Assembly (NCBI GenBank): GCA_030913385.1 | Contig: CP133159.1 | Location: 2,068,584 to 2,132,583, forward strand | Source of the DNA: Cytophagaceae bacterium ABcell3 | GTDB taxonomy: Bacteria > Bacteroidota > Bacteroidia > Cytophagales > Cytophagaceae | Length of the DNA: 64,000 nt | Reading direction: 5' to 3' | Part shown: positions 46,459 through 56,206 of the stretch, in pieces | Position numbering within the stretch: position 1 is the first letter of the stretch | How the letters are laid out: every line of letters begins with the position of its first letter | Position numbers and translations under genes: made by a program | Notes under the pieces: generated by a model | What the model saw: the letters and a program-made list of their open reading frames with translations, nothing else | Told to the model about the DNA's origin: nothing | Databases searched by the model: none

Positions 46459-48303
46459 ATGAAATATATTTTACTTCTCACCTTATTAGTTTGCTCCTTT
46501 TTAGGCTATGGCCAAGAGGTGTATATTCCTGAGCGAATGACATTTGCTAATATGGAGCTTACGCTGACCAGTCAGGTAAGAAAGGTATTAAAGTCAGAGG
46601 TAGAGGCGATCACACGGAATCCGAAGTATTTTAATATTAAAGTTGAGCGGGCAAATTTATATTTTCCGATCATTGAAAAGGTTTTCAAAGACGAAGATTT
46701 TCCTGATGATTTCAAATACCTTGCTTTGCAGGAAAGCAGCTTGATTTCTGATGCCGTTTCTTCTTCAAACGCAGTAGGCTATTGGCAATTTAAGAAAGAG
46801 GCTGCTCGGGAGGTTGGCCTAAGGATTGACAATGAGGTGGATGAGCGTATTAATATTGTATCTGCTACTAGAGGGGCTGCAAGGTATCTTAGGAAAAACA
46901 ATTCTATACTCGATAACTGGATTTATGCACTCCTTTCCTATAACCTAGGGCCAGGTGGCGTGAGATCGCATGTGGACAATAAGTATGTGGGGGCGCGGAA
47001 AATGACTATTGATAAAAACATGCACTGGTATGTTGTACGTTTTCTTGCGCATAAAATTGCTTATGAAAATGAAGTTGGAAAGGCTGAGCACCCAGAGCTA
47101 AAGCTCGTAAAGTATACTAAAGGCGCGAATATGAGCCTTAAGGAAATTGCCAAAGAAACCAATGTTGCTTTGGAAGATTTGGAAATGTACAACAAATGGA
47201 TTCTGAAGTCTAAAGTTCCTGATGATAAAGTTTATGCAGTAATTTTACCTGTAAAAAGGGATCCTTCAGACCTGCTTGCCTATCAGTCTGATGACGATGT
47301 TCATGAAGATGTAGTCATTGAGGATCCGGAGCATCAAATTCACCAACCTAAGGAAAGGGGCGGCTTTTTTCGCAGGCTTTTTTCTCGAAACCCTAAGCCT
47401 GAAAATGAGCACCAAACCATTGTCAATAACCTTAAAGCCATCAAAGCCAAAGAAGGGGAGTCTTTTGAACAACTTGCCGAAAGGGGTGGGGTTGGCTTAA
47501 TAGACATAATAAAATACAATGAATTGAGAAAAAGGGATGAGCCTGTTCCTGGCGAGTACTATTATCTGCAGCCTAAAAGAGGTAAAGCTTTAGTAATAAT
47601 GCATACTGTAGAGAAGGGGGAAACTATATGGGATGTGGCGCATAAATATGGAATAAGGACCAGGGCTATTAGGAAAAAGAACCGGATGGACAAATATGAG
47701 CCGCTTAAGCCTGGTAGGGTGCTGTGGTTAAGAAATAAAATGCCAAAAGATGCCCCTATACAGTTTGTTGATGAAAAGAAGAATTATCCAAATGGACAGG
47801 ATAAGCAACAGCGTGCACCTGAGGGCAATACCTATAAAGATGCACCATCTTATAATAGTCAGGTCAATAAGGTGCCTGAAGAGGTAGAAGAACCTTATAT
47901 GGATGAAGCGTATGAAGAAGAAATAGTAGACTACTATGATGACGAAGATGGATATGCACAAGATGGTTCTTCTTTTGTTGAAGGGTCTTATAAATATCAT
48001 TTAGTTGAGCCTGGCCAAACTGTTTATGCCTTGTCAAGAAAGTATAATGTGCCTGTAGATAGTATTATAGTCTGGAATGAGCTTGTTAATACAACCTTGA
48101 AAAGTGGGCAAAAGGTTATTGTCGGTAAGGTACTTGATATGGATGACGATGGCCCTATTACCAAAGTACATGTTGCGGAGCCTGGGGATACTATTTATAA
48201 AATTTCACGTTTATATGGTGTCTCTGTAACCGAAATACTTGAGTGGAACAATAAAGAAGATTTTAGTATTTCTGTGGGGGAAAAGATTACAATCAAAAAG
48301 TAA
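46459..48303 (+). CDS. LysM-containing lytic transglycosylase (MltD-like)
   Basis: 614 residues: signal peptide (ends near GYGQE), an SLT domain with catalytic Glu92 (ALQESSL) and GYWQFKKEAA, ALLSYNLGPGGVR, then LysM modules near residues 320-360, 380-425, 510-555 and 567-612 (the last two clear: EPGQTVYALSRKYNVP, EPGDTIYKISRLYGVS). Between them lies an acidic, Tyr-rich linker. It cleaves peptidoglycan with formation of anhydromuropeptides. No lipobox is seen. The stop codon is part of the terminator stem. Confidence 0.93.
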   Translation: MKYILLLTLLVCSFLGYGQEVYIPERMTFANMELTLTSQVRKVLKSEVEAITRNPKYFNIKVERANLYFPIIEKVFKDEDFPDDFKYLALQESSLISDAVSSSNAVGYWQFKKEAAREVGLRIDNEVDERINIVSATRGAARYLRKNNSILDNWIYALLSYNLGPGGVRSHVDNKYVGARKMTIDKNMHWYVVRFLAHKIAYENEVGKAEHPELKLVKYTKGANMSLKEIAKETNVALEDLEMYNKWILKSKVPDDKVYAVILPVKRDPSDLLAYQSDDDVHEDVVIEDPEHQIHQPKERGGFFRRLFSRNPKPENEHQTIVNNLKAIKAKEGESFEQLAERGGVGLIDIIKYNELRKRDEPVPGEYYYLQPKRGKALVIMHTVEKGETIWDVAHKYGIRTRAIRKKNRMDKYEPLKPGRVLWLRNKMPKDAPIQFVDEKKNYPNGQDKQQRAPEGNTYKDAPSYNSQVNKVPEEVEEPYMDEAYEEEIVDYYDDEDGYAQDGSSFVEGSYKYHLVEPGQTVYALSRKYNVPVDSIIVWNELVNTTLKSGQKVIVGKVLDMDDDGPITKVHVAEPGDTIYKISRLYGVSVTEILEWNNKEDFSISVGEKITIKK

Positions 48304-48327
48304 TTACCTCATTGGGTAATTTTTTTA
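48302..48327 (+). terminator. Rho-independent terminator
   Basis: aattacc and ggtaatt form a 7-base stem around a 6-base loop, followed by a T-run. The stop of the transglycosylase gene lies within it. Confidence 0.7.
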
Positions 48328-48372
48328 CAGGTCCGGTATTTTTTTTTTTGAAATTGAAAAAGAGAATTAAAT

Positions 48373-51300
48373 ATGGATTTTTTAGGTATCAGAACCATGC
48401 TAGAAGAGCTGATAGAGGATGTTGGCTTTCCTGTAGTTGTTACAGGTAAACAGCTACAGATTCTGATAGCTAATAAATCTGCAGAAAATGCGTTCCCGGT
48501 ACTAAAAGATTTGTATGAGCGACCAATAGCATCTCTTTTTCAGGGCTTGGGAATAAAGGTGGAAAACCTGACCCAACTTATAGATAAACCTGAACTTCTG
48601 GATATTGGGATTGAAAATTACTTTATTAAAGTCAGCCCTTTTCACTCTCAAGACTTTATAGGATATTTAATTAAGTTTAAGCCTTCTGTTCCAAAAGTCC
48701 ATGGTAAGTACAAAAAGCTGTTTGAGAATATCCGCGAAGGTATTGTAATTTTTGATGAAACTGGAAGGATTAAGGAGGCCAACCCTTCTGCATGTGAAAT
48801 ATATAATGCCTCAGCAGATTATCTTTCTACAATAAATGTTAAAAGCTTATTTCCCCACAAATCATCTAAAGAGGCTGATCAGATATGGGGGGAGTTTATG
48901 CGTACGGGCTTTTTAAGTGGCTTGTACAAATTTAAACCTATAGGCAGGGAAAAGCCGATTTATATAGAATTTGACGCTAGAACCAATTTTATTCCTGGTT
49001 TACACCTGGGTGTGTTTTCTGAGGTTACCGGGCAGAAACTTACAGAAAAAGCCCTGAAAGCATCTGAAGCTAACCTTAAAGCTGTCCTTAACAATAACAA
49101 CCAGTCACTGTTTTTACTTTCAGTCCACGGGTCCATTATTACCTTCAACAAAAGGGCTGATGAAGTATTTCGTGAGCAGAGGGGGAGAGGGCTTGCTATA
49201 GGGGAATCTGTCTTTGAAGGCATGAACGCTGAAACTATCAGTTATATCAAGCCTTTGTTCGACGAGGTGGTAAAAGGCAATGTTATGCAGCATGAGTTCC
49301 ATGCCACCTGGATTAATCCTGATCTTTGGATTGAAGTGTATGCCAACCCTGTTTATGATGCCTATGGCAATGTTGACAAAATCTGCTTGACTGCTAATGA
49401 TATCAGTTACAGGAAACGGTCTGAGATAAGCTTGAAAGAAAGTGAAGCGCGTTTTCGCTCTTTGGTGCAAAACTCCTCCGATGTCATCCTGGTTTTAGAA
49501 GAGTCCAGCCAGGTCACATACTGTAGTGAATCTGTGCAGAATGTCCTTGGGTTTGCTGAAGATCAGATCTTGGGCAAAAAGTTTACAAGTTTCGTTCATG
49601 CTTCAGATAAAAAAGGGTTGGAGGATATTATTTCCCATACCTTAAAGACTGAAAATAAAATTTTTATTAGTGAGTTTCGCTTTTTGAGCAATGAAGGTCA
49701 TTATCTTTATCTTGAGGCCACTTTTAATAACCAGTTTAATAATGAATTTATCAATGGCATTGTCATAAATGTTAGAGATGTCTCTTTTAAAAAAGCGCAA
49801 GAAGAGAATTTGCTATTGCTGGAACGGGCTATAGATAGTAGTAACAATGGTATTGTTATAACTGACCCCAATCTGCCAGACAATCCCATTGTTTATGCCA
49901 ATAAGGCTTTTGAAAAAATCACTGGGTACAGATATCAAGAGGTTGTAGGTAAAAACTGCCGCTTCCTTCAAAATAAAGAACGGAACCAGTTGGGGTTAGA
50001 TGTTTTGCGTAAGGCTGTTGCTGAGCAAAAGCAGGTTACGGTCATATTGAAGAACTATCGTAAAGATGGGACACTTTTTTGGAATGAACTGAGCGTATCG
50101 CCAGTAATCAATAGGAAGGGCGAGCTGGTTAATTTTATTGGAGTGCTGAATGATATTAGTGAAAGAAAAATAGCCGAAGACTCTTTGCTTGAAATTACAA
50201 AAGGTGTTTCAGGAAAAGATTTTTATGTTTTCTTGGCCGAACATTTGTCTGTAGTTCTTGATGTTCAGTCTGTTTTTATTGGCGAGTATTCCCAAAGTAA
50301 AATCCGTTCCAAGGTGTTGTTTCGCAATGGGGAAGTCCTTACAAATTTTGTACTGCCAGTAAACCACTCTTTGGGGCTCAAAGTACTCGAAGAGAACAGT
50401 GACTTATATTTGGAAGGAGTATCCGATCCGGTTCCGGAGTTAGAATTGCCTGAAGAAGATACCTTATATTATATGGGGGTTCCCTTGTCTGATTCGTCGG
50501 GTAAAAAAATCGGGGTATTGGAAATTCGGAATGCTACTCCATTTAGAAATTTATCTTTAGCAAAAAGCCTTTTAAATATCTTCTCAGTACGCGTTTCTGC
50601 TGAACTCGAAAGGGATGTATATATACATGCCTTGAAAAACAGCGAAAAAAAGTTCAGGATATTATCAGAAAATTCCCCTGACCTTATTTTTATAGTAGAC
50701 CTGTCCGAGAAGAAACCGCTTTATTTTAATAAGAGTACTTTTCTCGGGCATCCAGTCAACTGGTTTGAACTTAATAAAGACAAATATAACCTGATACATC
50801 CTTCTGATAAAGAAAGAGTCCTGAAGCATTGGAGCATTTTTGTGAAACAGGAGATCGCTGACAGTTCTTCTATCGAATATAGAGTCAAAAATCAAGAAGG
50901 TGGCTATGAATGGGTCGATAACCGACATTCTGTTATTAATGATGTAGAGGGACACCACAAAGTTATTTTGGTTACATTGGCTGTCAATACAGAACGTAAG
51001 AAAATGGAGGAGAACCTCCGAGAGAGCGAAGCCCGGTTAACGGCTTTGGTAGAGAATACCTCTGACATGATATGGTCTGTTGATAAAAGCTTGAACTTTA
51101 CCACATTGAACTCGGCTTTCCGTTTGTTTTTGAAGGTGCATTATAAGAAAGAGGTAAGCGTCGGCGATAACCTCAATGATGTTTTCCCGGAAGGTGTGAA
51201 AAGGGAGTGGCTAGCCATGCATTTTAAAGCATTAAGAGGAGAGCGGTTCTCTACGGAGTTTGTGAGTTTTCCTGGACAAAGCAATGAAACCTCTTATGAA

Positions 51301-52101
51301 ATTTCATACAACCCTATCTCAAGCCCAGGGGGAAGTGTGTCAGGGATCAGTGTTTTTGCTAGAGATATAACATTAAGGAAGTCTTCTGAAAAAGCTATTA
51401 TTAAAACCAATTTTGAACTCGATAGTTTTGTTTACCGTGCATCTCACGATCTTAGGGCGCCTTTGCGTTCGATGCTGGGGTTGTCCAATTTGGTGAAGAA
51501 TGAGGAGGATGCAGGGCAAAGAAACAACTACTTGGACCTCATTAATAAAAGCATAGAAAAATTAGATAATTTTATTGCAGACCTTACAAACTATTCCCGC
51601 AATAGTCGTCTGGATCTTTCATGTGAAGAAATTGATTTTAAAAGAATTTATGAGGAGTGTGTAGAAGAACTAAAGTTTATGGACAATATGGGAGATGTGC
51701 ATATGGAGTTCTCTCAAGAGGGAACAGTTCCTTTTTATTCTGATAAAATGCGTATTTCCATTATTTTTCATAATATTTTATCTAATGCTATTAAATATAA
51801 AAACCGGTATATATCGGATTCATTTTGTAAAGTACATGTAAAAGTGTCCGAAGCTTTTGCAGATATTACTATAAAAGACAATGGTATAGGTATTAAAGAA
51901 GATTACTTGTCCCGGGTTTTTGATATGTTTTTTAGGGCCTCGCACAGCTCTTATGGCTCAGGGCTTGGCTTGTATATCACAAAACAAGTAGTGGAAAAAC
52001 TAAATGGAAATATATCCGTAGAGTCTTCTCAAGGGGCAGGAACTAGCTTTTACATTAGGGTTCCTAACAATATAGCCAACAAGAAGGAAGTGGAACAGTA
52101 G
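48373..52101 (+). CDS. Multi-PAS histidine kinase with LOV and GAF domains
   Basis: 1242 residues, no membrane segment. Order: PAS-like N-terminus (about 1-105), PAS (113-222), PAS (235-347), PAS (357-475), LOV (480-600), GAF (605-747), PAS (760-876), PAS (885-1003), HisKA with His1025 (RASHDLRAPL) and HATPase_c. The LOV domain has GKNCRFLQ with the flavin-adduct Cys529, and Asn561 and Asn571 that hold the flavin ring. The usual Gln of the last strand (FIGVQ) is Leu592 here. Blue light is the likely cue for that domain; ligands of the others are unknown. Confidence 0.9.
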   Translation: MDFLGIRTMLEELIEDVGFPVVVTGKQLQILIANKSAENAFPVLKDLYERPIASLFQGLGIKVENLTQLIDKPELLDIGIENYFIKVSPFHSQDFIGYLIKFKPSVPKVHGKYKKLFENIREGIVIFDETGRIKEANPSACEIYNASADYLSTINVKSLFPHKSSKEADQIWGEFMRTGFLSGLYKFKPIGREKPIYIEFDARTNFIPGLHLGVFSEVTGQKLTEKALKASEANLKAVLNNNNQSLFLLSVHGSIITFNKRADEVFREQRGRGLAIGESVFEGMNAETISYIKPLFDEVVKGNVMQHEFHATWINPDLWIEVYANPVYDAYGNVDKICLTANDISYRKRSEISLKESEARFRSLVQNSSDVILVLEESSQVTYCSESVQNVLGFAEDQILGKKFTSFVHASDKKGLEDIISHTLKTENKIFISEFRFLSNEGHYLYLEATFNNQFNNEFINGIVINVRDVSFKKAQEENLLLLERAIDSSNNGIVITDPNLPDNPIVYANKAFEKITGYRYQEVVGKNCRFLQNKERNQLGLDVLRKAVAEQKQVTVILKNYRKDGTLFWNELSVSPVINRKGELVNFIGVLNDISERKIAEDSLLEITKGVSGKDFYVFLAEHLSVVLDVQSVFIGEYSQSKIRSKVLFRNGEVLTNFVLPVNHSLGLKVLEENSDLYLEGVSDPVPELELPEEDTLYYMGVPLSDSSGKKIGVLEIRNATPFRNLSLAKSLLNIFSVRVSAELERDVYIHALKNSEKKFRILSENSPDLIFIVDLSEKKPLYFNKSTFLGHPVNWFELNKDKYNLIHPSDKERVLKHWSIFVKQEIADSSSIEYRVKNQEGGYEWVDNRHSVINDVEGHHKVILVTLAVNTERKKMEENLRESEARLTALVENTSDMIWSVDKSLNFTTLNSAFRLFLKVHYKKEVSVGDNLNDVFPEGVKREWLAMHFKALRGERFSTEFVSFPGQSNETSYEISYNPISSPGGSVSGISVFARDITLRKSSEKAIIKTNFELDSFVYRASHDLRAPLRSMLGLSNLVKNEEDAGQRNNYLDLINKSIEKLDNFIADLTNYSRNSRLDLSCEEIDFKRIYEECVEELKFMDNMGDVHMEFSQEGTVPFYSDKMRISIIFHNILSNAIKYKNRYISDSFCKVHVKVSEAFADITIKDNGIGIKEDYLSRVFDMFFRASHSSYGSGLGLYITKQVVEKLNGNISVESSQGAGTSFYIRVPNNIANKKEVEQ

Positions 52102-52220
52102 AAAAACTGTTTATTGCTTTACTAATAGGGTTTTATTGCTTCTCTGGGTAATGCTGGCTTTGAAAACTAGAGAGAGGAACAGTCGCTTACCAGCTACCCG
52201 ATCATATTGCACTTATAAAC

Positions 52221-54458
52221 ATGAATGGCTATATATATTTCTCCTTTATAACTTTATTGCTATTGGGTATAGGAGGTTGGCTCGTCTTTCGCACCAAGAA
52301 TATTCGGAGTGTGATCGCTGCTTTTTTTGATGATTCTAATGACCCTCTTATTATTCTTGATGGAGCAAAAATCTTTTATGTCAACAAGCAGGCTGCGGAT
52401 TTCTTGGGTGTCGCTAACCATGCTAAGCTTCACGGGCTTGCTATAAATAGCATCTTATCAAAGAAATCAGTCGAAACTCTAAACCGAAATGCAAATTCTC
52501 CGGCTAACTTCAAATTAGAGTATCTAAAAAATAATGGAAAGGGTTTGAAAGAAAACACTACCTACATCAGTCAATGTACATACGGTAGCCGGCAATATAG
52601 GGTATTAAGAATCAAACTGGTGGAAGATTGCCTAGCTGATCATAAAGACATGCTAAAGCAGGTGATTAACTTGGTGCCCCATCAGATTTACCTGAAAGAC
52701 CATCAAGGTAAGTTTGTGTTTGTGAACCATGCTTTTGCTGAGAACTTTGCATTGACAGCAGAAGAGATGCCAGGAAAAACTGCTTTTGATATTTACCCCA
52801 ACGAGCAGGCCCAGAAAATAGCCGACGTTGAAATGGACGTGATGAAGCGGGGAAGGTTAAAATTTATTACTGAAGCCTTTCAGGAAAAAATGCCTGAAAA
52901 TATTACTCATATACATTCTGTAAAAGTTCCTTTTCTTTTTCAAGAGGAAAACCAGATAGGTATTCTAAATGTAAGTATTGATGTCTCTGACTTTAAAGCG
53001 GCAGAACAAAGCATTCGGTCTAGTGAACTTAAGTATAAAATGCTCATGGAGCAGGCATCTGATGGTATTTATTTGTATGATGTAGAGGGTAATATCCTTG
53101 ACGCAAACGCTAAGGCTTGTGAAATTTTTGGTTATGAACTAGCTGAATTTACAAAACTGACTATTCTGCAACTTGCTAGCGTCAGCGCTCGATCAGGTGA
53201 TACCGTATCAGCAGAATCTTTAACAAAAGCGCAGCCGGTTGTCAAAGAATGCATGTGCCGTCGGAAAGATGGTAGTGATGTTGTAGTCGAAATTAGTTCC
53301 AGCTTACTGGACGATGGACGGTACCAGGCCATAGTGCGGGACATTACCCAGAGAAAGAAGTTGGAAAAGGTATTGAAGGATAATGAGTATAAGTTTAGGA
53401 TGCTGATCGAAAACTCTTCTGATCTCGTTGCTATACTTTCCGAAGATTTACGGATCAAGTTTGTAGGAGACTCTTGTCAGAGAATTCTTGGTTACAAAGC
53501 TGATAGTATGTTAGGAAAAGTGGCCTTTGAGTTTGTCCATCCCAATGATATAGACATGGTGTCAAAGTCACTGGCCGATGTGCTGGCCAATCCGGGCGAG
53601 AACCAAGTATTAGATGGTGTGCGGCTGCGCAATAATAAAGGTTTATATCATTCCTTTGAAGTGGTAGGGGTGAACTTGTTGAAGGATGAAGTGGTGAATG
53701 GTATAATAGTTAATTGCCATGACATTACTAAGCGGGTGGAAAGTGAAAGGGAGTTGCTAACCATTAATCATGAATTAGATAGCTTTGTCTATAAAGCATC
53801 CCATGACTTAAAGGCTCCACTCAGATCGCTCACAGGCTTGGTGAAATTAGCACGACTTGAATCTTCTGAGCCTATATTAGATAAATACTTCGACATGATG
53901 CAGAATAGCATAGATGGACTTTCTGCATTTATAAAAGAATTAATTGAGTTTTCCCGGAACAGCAGGCCAGGTTTAGAGAGGGTGGAAATAAATTTTGAAA
54001 AAATGGTCGGTGAAGCTCTTAATAATCTTAAATTTGCCGAAAATGCTGAGAAGGTAAAAGTTCATAAGGATGTTAAAGTAAAAGGAAAATTCTACTCTGA
54101 CGATATGCGTATTAGTTCAGTAATTAGTAATTTGCTTTCTAATGCTTACAAATACCATAGATATGAAGACAATAATCCTTATATTAACATTCGAATTACA
54201 GCAGATGAAAATCGCGCTGAAATAATTATCGAAGATAACGGTCAAGGTATTGAAGTGATTTACCAAGACCGTGTGTTTGACATGTTTTTCCGTGCTTCTG
54301 AAGATAGTGATGGTTCAGGCCTTGGACTGTATATTGTAAAAAATAATGTTGCAAAACTTGGCGGAGAATTAGCACTTGAATCTATTGCCGGAAAAGGCAG
54401 TAAATTTATAGTACATATTCCTAATCTGATAAAAGACTTACAAAGTAAAAATGAGTGA
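52221..54458 (+). CDS. Membrane-anchored multi-PAS histidine kinase
   Basis: 745 residues with one N-terminal membrane helix (about 4-24), so the sensors lie in the cytoplasm. Four PAS-type domains follow (about 28-135, 140-262, 268-380, 390-505), then HisKA with His528 (KASHDLKAPL) and HATPase_c (NLLSNAYKY, DNGQGIE, GSGLGLYIVK). The HisKA is closely similar to that of the LOV kinase upstream, so they may share a partner. It overlaps the receiver gene downstream by eight bases. Confidence 0.9.
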   Translation: MNGYIYFSFITLLLLGIGGWLVFRTKNIRSVIAAFFDDSNDPLIILDGAKIFYVNKQAADFLGVANHAKLHGLAINSILSKKSVETLNRNANSPANFKLEYLKNNGKGLKENTTYISQCTYGSRQYRVLRIKLVEDCLADHKDMLKQVINLVPHQIYLKDHQGKFVFVNHAFAENFALTAEEMPGKTAFDIYPNEQAQKIADVEMDVMKRGRLKFITEAFQEKMPENITHIHSVKVPFLFQEENQIGILNVSIDVSDFKAAEQSIRSSELKYKMLMEQASDGIYLYDVEGNILDANAKACEIFGYELAEFTKLTILQLASVSARSGDTVSAESLTKAQPVVKECMCRRKDGSDVVVEISSSLLDDGRYQAIVRDITQRKKLEKVLKDNEYKFRMLIENSSDLVAILSEDLRIKFVGDSCQRILGYKADSMLGKVAFEFVHPNDIDMVSKSLADVLANPGENQVLDGVRLRNNKGLYHSFEVVGVNLLKDEVVNGIIVNCHDITKRVESERELLTINHELDSFVYKASHDLKAPLRSLTGLVKLARLESSEPILDKYFDMMQNSIDGLSAFIKELIEFSRNSRPGLERVEINFEKMVGEALNNLKFAENAEKVKVHKDVKVKGKFYSDDMRISSVISNLLSNAYKYHRYEDNNPYINIRITADENRAEIIIEDNGQGIEVIYQDRVFDMFFRASEDSDGSGLGLYIVKNNVAKLGGELALESIAGKGSKFIVHIPNLIKDLQSKNE

Positions 54459-54858
54459 AAGTAAAGTAGTCGAAAGCGTTATGCTTGTGGATGATAACGA
54501 TACTGATAATTTTATCCATAAGCGTGTGATTGAACTAACAGGGTTTTCGAATAATATTATTGTTAAGAATTCAGGGAAAAGTGCTTTGGAATATATAGAC
54601 CAACACAAAGACGACCTTAGTAAAATTCCAGCAGTGATTTTTCTGGATATCAATATGCCTATTGTAGACGGATTTGTCTTTCTTTTTGAATACGAAAACT
54701 TCCCCCAGGAGATCAAAGAAAAATGTCGCATTGTCATCCTTTCCAGTTCAGATAGTAAAAGGGATATCGATAGAATTGTCGACAATGAATACGTGATTAA
54801 TTTCATTACCAAACCGCTTTCTGAAGAAGCTTTAGATGAACTTAAAGGTATGTTGTAA
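54451..54858 (+). CDS. Single-domain response regulator
   Basis: 135-residue receiver: acidic pair in VDDNDTD (14-15), phosphoacceptor Asp66 in FLDINMPIVDG, switch SSS in ILSSSDS and lysine in FITKPLS. It has no output domain. Because its start overlaps the PAS kinase gene, it is the most likely acceptor for that kinase and perhaps for the LOV kinase. Confidence 0.9.
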   Translation: MSESKVVESVMLVDDNDTDNFIHKRVIELTGFSNNIIVKNSGKSALEYIDQHKDDLSKIPAVIFLDINMPIVDGFVFLFEYENFPQEIKEKCRIVILSSSDSKRDIDRIVDNEYVINFITKPLSEEALDELKGML

Positions 54859-54948
54859 TAGGTGGTATCTATAGAAATTGTGGCTTTTGTATCTTTCCAG
54901 TATCAATCTTTGTAAATAGTAATATTTTATATTATCGGTCTTTATTAG

Positions 54949-55953
54949 ATGAATAAGTACCATTCCCTTGTTTTAGTTTTGTTGATTGTATTGTCTTCTA
55001 TACCTTCCTATGGACAAGAAGATATTTTACCAGACCTTCCTGACCCAGTAGAACCTGCCACACCTCCAAGCCCTAGTTCCCCTGGTATTGAAATTCCAGA
55101 GCCTCCCACTGGCGAAGATACCGTAAAATACTGGCACTTTGGAGGGAACTCTTCTCTTACTTTTGCCCAAGTAGGATTAAGAAATTGGATAGGGGGAGGG
55201 CAAAGCTCTATAGCATTAAATACCATACAAACTCTTTTTCTAAATTATGAACGTGAAAGGTTCATGTGGAACAATAACCTTGAGCTGGGCTTTGGCCTTA
55301 TCAGGCAAGGTCAGGGAGAGGAAAGAACAGGTTTGCGAAAAAGTGATGACCGGTTGATTTTTATATCCAAATTTAGCCGTAGGGCCACTGGAAATTGGAT
55401 GTTTACTGGATTGCTAGATTTCAGGACCCAAATGGCTGCTGGATACAATTATGCAATGGTAGATGGACAAGAAACCAGAACCATGATATCGGATTTCCTT
55501 GCTCCCGGCTTTATTATTACCTCTCTAGGGTGGGAATACCGTAGAAGTCAAAACTTTTTTGTAGTGTTAGCCCCTGTAACCACCAAACAGACTTTGGTAA
55601 TACATGATAGGTTTGCAGAAGAAGGTAGGTTTGGGGTAGATCCTGGGCAGAATTTTAGAATTGAATATGGAGCGCTCTTTAATGCTAGGTTTAAAAGAGA
55701 AATTTTTGAGAACGTTACTGTTGATACCCGAATTAACCTTTTCGGAAACTATCAAAATATTACCAGTATTGATGTTAATTGGGAATTTTTGCTTCTTATG
55801 AAGATCAACGAGTATTTGGCTGCTAGCTTTTCTACCCACCTCCTTTATGATGACGACATTGATATCCCTAGAGAAGACGGCACCGTAGGACCCGCCACAC
55901 AATTAAGAACAGTGTTAAATATTGGTCTTACGTATAAGTTTGATAGAAATTAA
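54949..55953 (+). CDS. DUF3078 outer-membrane protein
   Basis: 334 residues: signal peptide (ends near SYGQE), a proline-rich linker (about 25-55, with PxP repeats), and a DUF3078 domain opening with NSSLTFAQVGLRNWIGGG. The remainder alternates polar and hydrophobic residues and ends in YKFDRN, which suits a small outer-membrane beta-barrel. The function of the family is unknown. It is the last ordinary gene before the repeat array. Confidence 0.82.
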   Translation: MNKYHSLVLVLLIVLSSIPSYGQEDILPDLPDPVEPATPPSPSSPGIEIPEPPTGEDTVKYWHFGGNSSLTFAQVGLRNWIGGGQSSIALNTIQTLFLNYERERFMWNNNLELGFGLIRQGQGEERTGLRKSDDRLIFISKFSRRATGNWMFTGLLDFRTQMAAGYNYAMVDGQETRTMISDFLAPGFIITSLGWEYRRSQNFFVVLAPVTTKQTLVIHDRFAEEGRFGVDPGQNFRIEYGALFNARFKREIFENVTVDTRINLFGNYQNITSIDVNWEFLLLMKINEYLAASFSTHLLYDDDIDIPREDGTVGPATQLRTVLNIGLTYKFDRN

Positions 55954-55968
55954 GATTTAGTAGGCTAC

Positions 55969-56206
55969 ATAGCTGTACCCCCGCACCTGGTGATTGTAGA
56001 GCCGATTTCCTATCGGCTAAACGTATTCCTGTAGTGGCGATTTTTTATGGGCATGGGTAAATTTTCGAATAAAAGATAATCCCCAAAACTAACAGCAAGT
56101 TTTATTTCACCTCCAAGTGTTTAACAAACCTTGGAGGTGTTCAACAGCGGCAATCTGTTTGCGGTAAGCTGTGTCTGTTGATTGTTTGTGGGGGAATGAT
56201 ACTAGA
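55969..56206 (+). repeat. Degenerate left edge of the repeat array
   Basis: Begins with atagctgtacccccgcacct, which recurs near 59938 within a unit, then departs from the unit and rejoins it at cggcaatctgttt (about 56148). It also holds two local hairpins: agccgat/atcggct near 56000 and a 10-base stem, 56108-56117 with 56130-56139. No gene is seen. Confidence 0.7.
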
